DNA from: Candidatus Roizmanbacteria bacterium CG_4_9_14_0_2_um_filter_38_17
GTDB lineage: Bacteria; Patescibacteriota; Microgenomatia; GCA-00278855
Direction: 5' to 3'
Assembly: GCA_002788855.1 (NCBI GenBank)
Contig: PFSB01000003.1
Coordinates: 1-33,497 of the forward strand
DNA length: 33,497 nucleotides
The notes under the pieces were generated by a model. It had not been told where the DNA came from. It worked only from the letters and a program-made list of their open reading frames with translations, and made no database searches. The translations under genes were made by a program, and so were the position numbers. Below are positions 7,555 to 15,068 of the stretch, piece by piece. How positions within the stretch are numbered: the first letter of the stretch is position 1; each line of letters starts with the position of its first letter.

Positions 7555-7592
7555 AAGGCTAAGCCCTTCATGTAATGAAAGGCTGAGCCTTT
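7555..7592. terminator. 37-nt hairpin (family A) after paralog 2
   Basis: AAGGCTAAGCCCTTCAT pairs imperfectly with ATGAAAGGCTGAGCCTT around GTA, followed by a short T run. Confidence 0.7.
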
Positions 7593-7622
7593 AATATTTA
7601 TAAGCGTCTGTTGAAAATTACT

Positions 7623-7639
7623 ACAGGGTCAAACCCTGT
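7623..7639. repeat. 17-nt palindrome ACAGGGTCAAACCCTGT (copy 1 of 3)
   Basis: Seven-base arms around CAA. Other copies are at 31572-31588 (opposite orientation) and 31796-31812. This copy lies between a terminator and the start of paralog 3; the TTGACT at 7640-7645 immediately beyond it may serve as a -35. Confidence 0.85.
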
Positions 7640-7674
7640 TTGACTAATCCGTAAAACAAAGTTAATATAGTGTA

Positions 7675-7962
7675 ATGTTGACTAAAAAAGATCTTAAATT
7701 AATAGCCGAGCTCTATAATGAGTCTCGCAAGGAGTTCGCGCGTGGATTTGGTCAGTTGAAAGAGGAAATGAGTCAGTTGAGAGAGGAAATGAGTCAGTTG
7801 AGAGAGGAAATAAAAGATCGAATCTATAAATCTGAAGATAAAATACTCAAAGAACTTGCTGATATGCGAGATGAACTAATAATAACTTCAGGCTATTCCG
7901 ACCGCCTGGAAAATCACGAAGAAAGAATTGAAAGTCTTGAGAAGCAGGTGTTAATCCAGTAG
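7675..7962 (+). CDS. Coiled-coil protein (paralog 3 of 3)
   Basis: Protein of 95 residues, nearly all helical. The N-terminus differs from the other two (MLTKKDLKLIAELYN), the middle contains the seven-residue repeat EEMSQLR, and the C-terminus LADMRDEL...RLENHEERIESLEKQVLIQ closely matches the gene at 5903 (LADMRDEF...ETRIESLESRVLIQ). A heptad repeat is direct evidence for a coiled coil. The promoter is unclear: possible TTGACT at 7640 with a weak -10 near 7662-7667. Confidence 0.68.
   Translation: MLTKKDLKLIAELYNESRKEFARGFGQLKEEMSQLREEMSQLREEIKDRIYKSEDKILKELADMRDELIITSGYSDRLENHEERIESLEKQVLIQ
7751..7813 (+). repeat. 21-nt in-frame tandem repeat, three copies
   Basis: Units at 7751-7771, 7772-7792 and 7793-7813 encode a heptad containing SQLREEM. 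Only single-base differences separate them. Confidence 0.9.
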
Positions 7963-8014
7963 TCCTCTACAGTTGAGTTTAGAGTGGGTTTTAGGTAAAC
8001 TATGAAACAATTGA

Positions 8015-8020
8015 TATGAT
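8015..8020 (+). promoter_or_regulatory. Possible -10 box of the gene at 8033
   Basis: TATGAT, 12 nt before the ATG; no clear -35. Confidence 0.35.
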
Positions 8021-8032
8021 ATGTAAAGTCCT

Positions 8033-10048
8033 ATGTCACAAGAAACCGCTGATCCTATAATAAGTCATCAGGCTGATCTGGATTTTCAGGCTCTACAGGG
8101 TTTGAATTTAAACCCAGAAATAGCTAAACCACTCGGTGCTCTCCCGTTTACCAGGGGTGATGATTATCCAAATGTTGAGATAGCTGTGATGGAGTTGCCT
8201 GGTGGACCAAATCAAAAAGAATCTGCAAGTGCAGTCGTGCAGGCTGCAGATGCTCTTTCATCAGATAACAATAGGCCGGTGGTGGTAGTAGATTTAAGAA
8301 GTTTTGGTCAATCTCATGGAGCATTCGCTTCTTCTTTTGATGGGAAGGGTATCCACTATCTTGCACCAGGATATGAAACTCGCTACAGGGCAACGATGGG
8401 GAAAAAATCAAGTACGCCAACAGATTTCTATCAAGAAGATGTTTACAAAGATGTTGATGAATATATTCAACAACTACCAGTAACTATAGCCACACATTTC
8501 AGTAACCAAGAAATGAAGACACGCACTGACATGCAAGTTAAAGCAGTGGTTAATCACTCAAGAGTTATTATTCTGGCAGATGAAAAGGCAGCAAGTGAGT
8601 ATGCTGCTCACTTAAAACAGAGAGTTCAAGACAAGCCTGAAAATACTCATAGAATCAATTCAGATAATATTTGTCATAGTTGTGGTAATGCTATTTATCG
8701 TGGAAGAGCACCAGTTTGCCCCGCCTGCGCAACGTTAGTAATTACTCTAGATCAGTTGGATGCAGAGTTAGGAGCTAAATCAGCTCCTCCCCAACCAGAT
8801 GAAAGAGAATGGGTAAGAGGAATGGGCATACATGCTATGGATGGTGGATTTTCAATGGCAGGGATTGATATTCCATCAAGACCTGAACTAGACTCTGATC
8901 CAACTACTTTCGCTACTGATAGGTTTGCAGGTATTATTCAGTGGGATGGGAATGCAAGACAAGTTCTTGGAAAGCAAAGCTTTACTGATTATCTTGATAA
9001 TATTTATGACGAAGCTAATGCAGGCGGTATGAATCCGCATAGCGCACTAGAACATGCAATTTCAGAGTTAAGCAAAGCAATGCCTGGAGTCAATATAGTT
9101 ATGAGCTTGATTAGTGATGGCTATGGTTCAATAATAGGAAGTACGGGTACGATGATGGATTCGGTGATATTTAGTGATCACAATATGCCTCATTATCATA
9201 GTAAGTATTCAGGAAAGCCAAATCCAGCTAAGGTTGTATACTCAATAGGAGGCGCAGTCGATAAACTTCCAGTTACGAATATTATTATGTTTAGTAGCTC
9301 AGCAAGAAATTTAATCCAAGCAGAACTTGATTCTCAACAATTTAGAAACCTATTTACTAATCCAGCGAAGGGGGAGAATATTTCTAGTCCTATGCATCAC
9401 TTGGCAGATGTACTTAAGGTAGCTAAGCTTGACCAGCCAACAGCAATTGTAGGAATGTCTAATTCTGAAAGATTATCAGTTGCCCCAGCTATAGCCCTCG
9501 AACCCTCCCCCACCCCAGAGCTGTTGACTAAACATATTGAAGGCTGGCAAATGTTGTTTCAAACGACAGAGGGGCCATGGGAATCTCTTGGAGAGGCAAG
9601 GCAAGCTGAATTAGAAGAAAGATTTATGGAAACCATTAGAACATATACTGCTCTAAGCAGTGCCCCTGAAGCAGAGAGACCCGCAAGTGATCTTATGGCA
9701 TCAGCAGTTAATACCCTTGCCGCTGTTGCTGCTTTTCGCCCTGAGCTGGCAGGCAAACTTGCCCAGAGGGTGGTTGATGGGATTGAGCTTGTACTCGGTA
9801 ACCCAACAGATGCGGATCTTAATACAGCAATCGTTTATGTAAATGATGTTACAAAGCAGATTGCCCAGGACCCAACACGCGCAGCTACTCTTGTATCTTC
9901 AAACCTGCAACTAAGCTTTGCAAGAACTATGGTTATATTGGCAGATAGGCTTAAAAATGTCCCAGCTCAAGATCGGATTACATTTGCTAAAAATCAGCTG
10001 GCCAGTCCTCTGTATTACATTCCTGGATTGCTAGAGGGTGTTATTTAA
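8033..10048 (+). CDS. Zinc-ribbon protein with a degenerate PP2C-like domain
   Basis: Protein of 671 residues with no signal peptide, so probably cytoplasmic. In order: an alpha/beta N-terminal region (about 45-200) that I cannot assign; a four-cysteine zinc ribbon (CHSC at 214-217, CPAC at 229-232); a region at about 258-476 that follows the strand order of PP2C phosphatases; and a helical C-terminal part (about 490-671). PP2C-like landmarks are DRFAGIIQWDG where active enzymes have DGMGG, NIVMSLISDGYGSIIGSTGTM where they have GDSR, IIMFSSSARNLI for the SDGL strand, and DQPTAIVGMSN for the DN strand. Most metal-binding Asp are replaced, so I infer a pseudophosphatase. It heads a four-gene plus-strand cluster. 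Confidence 0.55.
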   Translation: MSQETADPIISHQADLDFQALQGLNLNPEIAKPLGALPFTRGDDYPNVEIAVMELPGGPNQKESASAVVQAADALSSDNNRPVVVVDLRSFGQSHGAFASSFDGKGIHYLAPGYETRYRATMGKKSSTPTDFYQEDVYKDVDEYIQQLPVTIATHFSNQEMKTRTDMQVKAVVNHSRVIILADEKAASEYAAHLKQRVQDKPENTHRINSDNICHSCGNAIYRGRAPVCPACATLVITLDQLDAELGAKSAPPQPDEREWVRGMGIHAMDGGFSMAGIDIPSRPELDSDPTTFATDRFAGIIQWDGNARQVLGKQSFTDYLDNIYDEANAGGMNPHSALEHAISELSKAMPGVNIVMSLISDGYGSIIGSTGTMMDSVIFSDHNMPHYHSKYSGKPNPAKVVYSIGGAVDKLPVTNIIMFSSSARNLIQAELDSQQFRNLFTNPAKGENISSPMHHLADVLKVAKLDQPTAIVGMSNSERLSVAPAIALEPSPTPELLTKHIEGWQMLFQTTEGPWESLGEARQAELEERFMETIRTYTALSSAPEAERPASDLMASAVNTLAAVAAFRPELAGKLAQRVVDGIELVLGNPTDADLNTAIVYVNDVTKQIAQDPTRAATLVSSNLQLSFARTMVILADRLKNVPAQDRITFAKNQLASPLYYIPGLLEGVI

Positions 10049-10075
10049 AAACTGGTATGAGAACTGTATTTGAGA

Positions 10076-10081
10076 TATAAT
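10076..10081 (+). promoter_or_regulatory. -10 box of the gene at 10089
   Basis: TATAAT with the start codon 7 nt later. Confidence 0.55.
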
Positions 10082-10088
10082 TTAGATA

Positions 10089-11363
10089 ATGGTACAAGAA
10101 ACTGTTGAAGCTATTCCCCAACCTCATAATGAGCTATTAAGCTCTGCATTTTCTTATGGCTCTGCCACCCCCGGCTCCCAGTTGTTTTGTGATGGAGCCA
10201 GACTTGCTGATGATAGCTTGATTAGGGATGCCTACTATGGAAATCTGTTTCGAGGTTCTGTAGACACCATGCGTCAAGTTGGAGCATTGGATGATGCAGT
10301 TTTTATTCATAGCCCCAGTGGCGAAGCTCAAGCTGAAGATCATCCAGGTATTGACCTGTTGGTAAGTAAATATAAGGAAGCTGCAATATTGGCTGCGCGG
10401 GGAAGTAGCCGTGGAAAAAGATTTGAATGGGACCTATCAAACTACTATGACAAAGATAAAGACCCACTCAAAAATTCTGATCTAGCTTGTGCTGATGTTC
10501 GAGATGATCTTGCAAATGTGGCCTTAAAGGGAAATGCTAAAGCTGTCCACGTATCAGAAGGCGGGGCAAGTTTTGTTAGTACAGATGAACCCGATGAAAA
10601 ATCAGGAGTATCTGTAAATAGTGAGAGTATACAGCTGAAAATGGGAGATAGGATACTACTTATTACTGGTTCTGCAGTTGAGAAAGTTACAGCAATGACG
10701 GGAGCTCAGATTGCCGAATTATCTAGCTCTCCACAAAAAATAAAAGCTCTAGTTGCCGAGCTTGGTGAAAGCCAGGGAGCAATTACGGTTATCGAGAATA
10801 GGTTTGATGGTACCCCAGCTATTCTAAAGCAATTTGAAAAAGTAATTGAAAAGGGCGAACAATGGGCAGAGTTACCGGACGCGGATAAACGCACTGCCAC
10901 AGGCGCACTTATGCGCACTCTTGAATTGGCAAACTTAGATAAAGAAAAAGGACCTGACCAGGCAGCCCAAATAATAGGTAAATTTATCCAGCTGGGTAAA
11001 GGAGCTCTGCCTGACTTGATGGTTCAATTAGGAATAAGGTGGGAAATACCAAGTCAGGATGAATTTGATTTTGCTACAAACTTATATCATGCTGGTCAGC
11101 TTGATGCCGTTATGGCCTATGCTACTGCCAATCAGATTACTGATGTGAATAGACTTCCGGAAACAATGAGAACAGCATTTACAACAAACTTTAGTATGTT
11201 TTTATTGGCAATGGAAAATGTGGACAGACAAGACCAAGCAGTAGGTGCGTTTGGAGCTGTACTTGGGACTTTTCCGGCTTATATTAAGCAAATGGCTGAT
11301 AGAAATTTATTGCGTAGTAGTTGGAATAATAAGCTGAGATATTTGAATAATCCATTAGGTTAA
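10089..11363 (+). CDS. Second degenerate PP2C-like protein with helical C-terminus
   Basis: Protein of 424 residues, no signal peptide. Residues about 140-240 align by eye with the C-terminal half of PP2C phosphatases: ANVALKGNAKAVHVSEGGASFVS corresponds to the strand pair carrying GDSR, IQLKMGDRILLITGSAVEKV to the GDRLLLCSDGL strand, and IAELSSSPQKIKALVAEL plus GAITVIENRF to the closing helix and DNITVVV strand. The catalytic Asp are absent (GSA for DGL, EGG for GDS). Residues 245-424 are helical. The architecture mirrors the C-terminal two thirds of the gene before it, suggesting distant paralogs that may dimerise. Catalytic inactivity is inferred from the sequence alone. Confidence 0.58.
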   Translation: MVQETVEAIPQPHNELLSSAFSYGSATPGSQLFCDGARLADDSLIRDAYYGNLFRGSVDTMRQVGALDDAVFIHSPSGEAQAEDHPGIDLLVSKYKEAAILAARGSSRGKRFEWDLSNYYDKDKDPLKNSDLACADVRDDLANVALKGNAKAVHVSEGGASFVSTDEPDEKSGVSVNSESIQLKMGDRILLITGSAVEKVTAMTGAQIAELSSSPQKIKALVAELGESQGAITVIENRFDGTPAILKQFEKVIEKGEQWAELPDADKRTATGALMRTLELANLDKEKGPDQAAQIIGKFIQLGKGALPDLMVQLGIRWEIPSQDEFDFATNLYHAGQLDAVMAYATANQITDVNRLPETMRTAFTTNFSMFLLAMENVDRQDQAVGAFGAVLGTFPAYIKQMADRNLLRSSWNNKLRYLNNPLG

Positions 11364-11365
11364 GA

Positions 11366-11371
11366 GATAAT
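11366..11371 (+). promoter_or_regulatory. -10 box of the gene at 11379
   Basis: GATAAT, 7 nt before the ATG and 2 nt after the previous stop codon. Confidence 0.45.
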
Positions 11372-11378
11372 AAAATAT

Positions 11379-14300
11379 ATGAGTGATCGAGAACCACAAC
11401 CAGCAGGAGCACCAATATTTACTTTCGGTGGTGCTAGTGAGGAGACCAGGACAGGTATAGCTGGAACAACTGAGGCAGTAGGCGCTGGAAATCCATTTAT
11501 GAATCTTTCAAATAGCACTGCAGCTCCGTCAATTCCAGATAGTGAGCCTGTGGTTACTACAAGTCCACAACAACCAGCTGTCAATGCGGCGCCTCGGCCA
11601 CAGCATCCAATTTGGGCTTCTGATCCAGCAGATAGGAATACCCCGCCAGTTCGAGAAAAAAAATCTTGGAAGGATTGGAGGCCTTGGAAAAAGAGTGAAC
11701 CTTCTTCAGCTTCAGAAGTTCAACCAGCTCTTGCTCCCCCAGCTCCTGCTACAGGTGGTTTGGGTATAGGTGTGGATGTTGTTAAGGCAGTTGGTGTTGA
11801 ACTACCCAAACGAACAGCGCTACTTATTAATGAAGCCATTACAAGAATAACTCTGGCTGGTGAAGGCAGATATCAACTGGCTGGAATTGCAACTGGAGTT
11901 CTTGCAGATGTAGGTGCTGAACTGGCTGGTCAATATTTGCAACAATATGGAGTCAATACAACTGCGATTAGGATGTGGAAAAATGCTGCAGCTTTAAGTT
12001 TAAGCACTGTAGTACATTCTGTTTTTAATATGGAAGGAATGAAAGCTGCTGCTGCTGGTGATATGATGAGACTATCACAGATAGAAAATCGTCGTGGTAA
12101 GGTTGCATCATTTCTGGGTGGACTTGCGGTGGAGTCAGTTGGGTCAGCTGCCCAAATGGCAGGTTCTAGATTTATCGACCAAGTTCAACATACGGGTGCT
12201 GGTGAATGGCTTGCTCGTGCAGTTGATTTATCTCCAAACTCTGAGTTTTCTCAAGGTGAAAATGGTGTAATTCATGTGGGTGCTGTTGGTGGTAATGATG
12301 CAACATTGGGCGAGTTGGCTGCTAATCTGGATGGCAACTATCGTAATAACTTCTCTGCCGAAGAGCTAGGTGGTGTCATTCATCAAAATTCAGAAGCTAT
12401 AAATGGAGCAATTAATGAGCTAAATGATGTGACGGATACTGAACCAATCAGAGGTGCGTTTGATCGTGTGATGGGTTATTCTGGGGAATTTACGGAAGAC
12501 TATACAGAAAGTATGTACAAGAATGATCTTAGATTGTTAGCAAATGGTGTGTCATTAACATCAATAGATTTCACACCTCCAGCTTTGCCCGAGCCAGCAG
12601 CAGAACCAGAACAGGCTAAGGCACCTGAACCTGCAGCGACAGTTGCACCAGTACAGTCTACAGAAACAGCTACACCTGAACCAACTGCTACTACGCCAGT
12701 AGAAGAAGATATTGAGCCTCCAGCAGGAGAACCTGCAGACAAAGTAGTTATAGAATCTACTACCTCAACTGGAGCATCTGTAGAGCGGGCTGAGGTAGGA
12801 CCTGCGATTGAAGTCTTTCAAACAGAGGGTGATGAATGGATGAAATCTACTGAGAGTCTTATTAATAAACTCGATCAAATTTTTGTCGATCAAGATAATG
12901 GACTAACTGACGACCAACGTGCACAGGTTAATTATCATAGAAATAATCTGCGTGAATTTGTTACAGGAACCGCATTACCTGATGCTGATTACCGAACTGG
13001 AGTGGGATCACCTGTTGATCTTCCAACTTTGGTTTCATCGATTGATAACCCTGAACTTGCACAGATAGCAATTGCTAATGAAGGAGAGAGACTTGATGCC
13101 TTAGGTGCAATGCAGGACATGTTAATACAAGATCTTGAGGCAGACCTATCTGAAGCACAAAGCGGTACACAAGCTATAACTGTTGCAGAAAATCAGACTG
13201 CTGCTCAAGCACTAGAGCAGTCCAAAGGTGATGCATTTAATCCAACTGATTCTAATTCCCTGCCTCAGGGTGGAAATGATTCATACATTGCTCAGATTCA
13301 GGAAAGGCTGGATCTTGAACGCGAGATTAAGACTGAGATAGATCAACGACAGATTGCATTAGAACAAGTCAAAAACTCAAGTCCGGATAGTACAAAGCAA
13401 GCAGATAACTGGTTCCAAGCTATACATGGTAGCCCAGCAGAACCAGAACAGGCTAAGGCACCTGCTCCCGCTGAAGCGGTTATTCCTGCTGTTGATGTAG
13501 CAAAAGCAGATGCTTCGGGGGTTACTGTAACAGAAAATACAGATGGAGTTACACAGGTAGAGGTTACTACTGATGACAAAACTTTATCAGACGTGCGGGC
13601 AAGGGTAGGGGCTAATGCTAGTTTTGATTCACAAGTTAATTTCATAGTAGCAAATCAGGAAGCCATTCGGGCTGAGATAAATGAATTACCCGATGGATCA
13701 CAGGAGCGCGTTGCCGCGCAAACTGCCCTAGACAGAGTTATAGCTAACCCACCATGGGGAGGTGATGGTGATCCTAGGGGTACAGATTTTCAGACTTTGG
13801 GGCAACTTCCTCTGGAAAAAGGAGATACTTTTGTAGCACCAGCAGCGGCCGTAGAGGCTAATGCAGCGCCTGCACAATCCATAGTTGCAGAGTCTTCTAA
13901 ACTAGATGATCAAGCAATTAGGATATCAGAGCAAGATGGACAACAAAAAGCAGAAGTTGCTGGAGAAGATGGAGCGACACTAGCCACGCTACGTGAAACT
14001 GCCCTACCGGATGCGGACCTTGCTGGGAAAGTAAATTTTGTAGAAGCAAACTTTGATACAATTCTAGAAGAGATTGCTGAAATGCCAGAAGGCTCAGATA
14101 AAGAAGAAGCCAGACAAGCGCTTTTCGGTATCTTAGCAAATGATATGGTTGATAAAGATGAAAGTGAATTTTTATCAGATCTTCAAATTCTTGATCAAAT
14201 TCAGCTGGAAAAGGGTGATGTTCTAGTAGCGCCTACCAATGTAGAAGCTAATCCACAAACGGTTGCTCCTGTAACTGCTGAACAACCCATAGTAGAAACT

Positions 14301-14663
14301 TCAGCAACAGCTAGTGCTGATGGATTAAGTGTTGAGGTTAGTGCTTCAGGTATGACAACTGTTACAGTTGAAGCTGGTCACCCTATGACTTTCACAAATG
14401 TTATTGAACAAGTAAGAACAGAACAAGGATTAGGATCAATAAATCCAAATAATAGAGCCGATCAAGTATGGTTAAGTACTGTGATTGCTCAAAACTTCGT
14501 TGCTTTAAATACTGCGGCTGCAAATTCTCATAATGGAATGCTTCAGACATTCCTTGTTTCTGTATTTCATCAGACAACAATGGCTGCTCCAGCTATAAAA
14601 GCTGGGTATGAAGGAGTGATGAACTTAGTGCTTAGTGGAGTAACTTTAACATTTAGTAAATAG
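11379..14663 (+). CDS. Giant (1094 aa) repeat protein with LysM-like domains
   Basis: The largest gene here, not recognised as a whole. Residues 1-120 are disordered, rich in Pro, Ala and Thr with a basic KKSWKDWRPWKKSE patch. About 125-275 is an Ala/Gly-rich helical region that could be amphipathic or membrane-associated; no classical signal peptide is seen. Low-complexity Pro/Ala/Glu linkers (AEPEQAKAP occurs twice) separate further domains. Residues about 715-818 and 847-953 are a repeat pair, each with a TL.. start, VNFI.AN or VNFVEAN in the middle and LEKGD.(L/F)VAP at the end, resembling an expanded LysM fold; a third, weaker unit may lie at 985-1094. LysM domains usually bind GlcNAc polymers such as peptidoglycan. 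Confidence is high in the gene and low in the domain name. Confidence 0.6.
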   Translation: MSDREPQPAGAPIFTFGGASEETRTGIAGTTEAVGAGNPFMNLSNSTAAPSIPDSEPVVTTSPQQPAVNAAPRPQHPIWASDPADRNTPPVREKKSWKDWRPWKKSEPSSASEVQPALAPPAPATGGLGIGVDVVKAVGVELPKRTALLINEAITRITLAGEGRYQLAGIATGVLADVGAELAGQYLQQYGVNTTAIRMWKNAAALSLSTVVHSVFNMEGMKAAAAGDMMRLSQIENRRGKVASFLGGLAVESVGSAAQMAGSRFIDQVQHTGAGEWLARAVDLSPNSEFSQGENGVIHVGAVGGNDATLGELAANLDGNYRNNFSAEELGGVIHQNSEAINGAINELNDVTDTEPIRGAFDRVMGYSGEFTEDYTESMYKNDLRLLANGVSLTSIDFTPPALPEPAAEPEQAKAPEPAATVAPVQSTETATPEPTATTPVEEDIEPPAGEPADKVVIESTTSTGASVERAEVGPAIEVFQTEGDEWMKSTESLINKLDQIFVDQDNGLTDDQRAQVNYHRNNLREFVTGTALPDADYRTGVGSPVDLPTLVSSIDNPELAQIAIANEGERLDALGAMQDMLIQDLEADLSEAQSGTQAITVAENQTAAQALEQSKGDAFNPTDSNSLPQGGNDSYIAQIQERLDLEREIKTEIDQRQIALEQVKNSSPDSTKQADNWFQAIHGSPAEPEQAKAPAPAEAVIPAVDVAKADASGVTVTENTDGVTQVEVTTDDKTLSDVRARVGANASFDSQVNFIVANQEAIRAEINELPDGSQERVAAQTALDRVIANPPWGGDGDPRGTDFQTLGQLPLEKGDTFVAPAAAVEANAAPAQSIVAESSKLDDQAIRISEQDGQQKAEVAGEDGATLATLRETALPDADLAGKVNFVEANFDTILEEIAEMPEGSDKEEARQALFGILANDMVDKDESEFLSDLQILDQIQLEKGDVLVAPTNVEANPQTVAPVTAEQPIVETSATASADGLSVEVSASGMTTVTVEAGHPMTFTNVIEQVRTEQGLGSINPNNRADQVWLSTVIAQNFVALNTAAANSHNGMLQTFLVSVFHQTTMAAPAIKAGYEGVMNLVLSGVTLTFSK
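12598..12627 (+). repeat. 30-nt direct repeat inside the giant gene (copy 1)
   Basis: Identical to 13435-13464 and in the same frame, encoding the AEPEQAKAP linker. It may have arisen by duplication of a domain-plus-linker unit. Confidence 0.85.
13435..13464 (+). repeat. 30-nt direct repeat inside the giant gene (copy 2)
   Basis: Second identical copy of 12598-12627; it precedes the LysM-like repeat pair. Confidence 0.85.
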
Positions 14664-14669
14664 TATAAT
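14664..14669 (+). promoter_or_regulatory. -10 box of the gene at 14676
   Basis: TATAAT directly follows the TAG stop (14661-14663) of the giant gene and lies 6 nt before the next ATG. Confidence 0.55.
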
Positions 14670-14675
14670 TAAAAC

Positions 14676-15062
14676 ATGACCACCAACCAAACAACGCCAG
14701 ATAGTTTCAGGGATTATGTAGCAGAAGTTCTAAAAACCCTGTATGAAGCTGGACATAAGCCAGAGCAGGTTCAGCCACTCCTCAAAGAATGGATTAAGAT
14801 TGCCCATGCTAAGGTATACAGTGATTTAGTATTGGCTTTTACAGATCAAGAACTTGAAGAGGCAGAAAGAGTGGCTAGAGAAGAACAGCGTTCAAAAGAA
14901 GAAATGCAGGGCATGCTGAAAGATCTCTATATTAAAAAGACAGGAAAGAATCCAGATGATTTGGCCAAAGAGTGTCTAAATACCCTTGCTCGTGCTTTCA
15001 TGGAAACATATGACAAAAATCAAGCTAGAGCAGAAATCGAGAAAATAAAACCAGTTCAATAG
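14676..15062 (+). CDS. Small helical hypothetical protein
   Basis: Protein of 128 residues, almost entirely charged helix with no TM segment or signal. Motif-like stretches are VAEVLKTLYEAGHKPEQVQPLLKEW and YSDLVLAFTDQELEEAERVAREEQ. It resembles in style the small acidic helical proteins of CPR genomes, but I cannot name a family. As the last gene of the 8033-15062 cluster it could be a partner or regulator of the larger proteins. It ends only 6 bases from the stop of the convergent gene. Confidence 0.6.
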   Translation: MTTNQTTPDSFRDYVAEVLKTLYEAGHKPEQVQPLLKEWIKIAHAKVYSDLVLAFTDQELEEAERVAREEQRSKEEMQGMLKDLYIKKTGKNPDDLAKECLNTLARAFMETYDKNQARAEIEKIKPVQ

Positions 15063-15068
15063 GCAGAT

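Noticed and set aside
8148-8420. Antisense reading frames inside the large genes
   Set aside because: They lack promoters, homology and coding character, and arise from the codon bias of the genes on the other strand.
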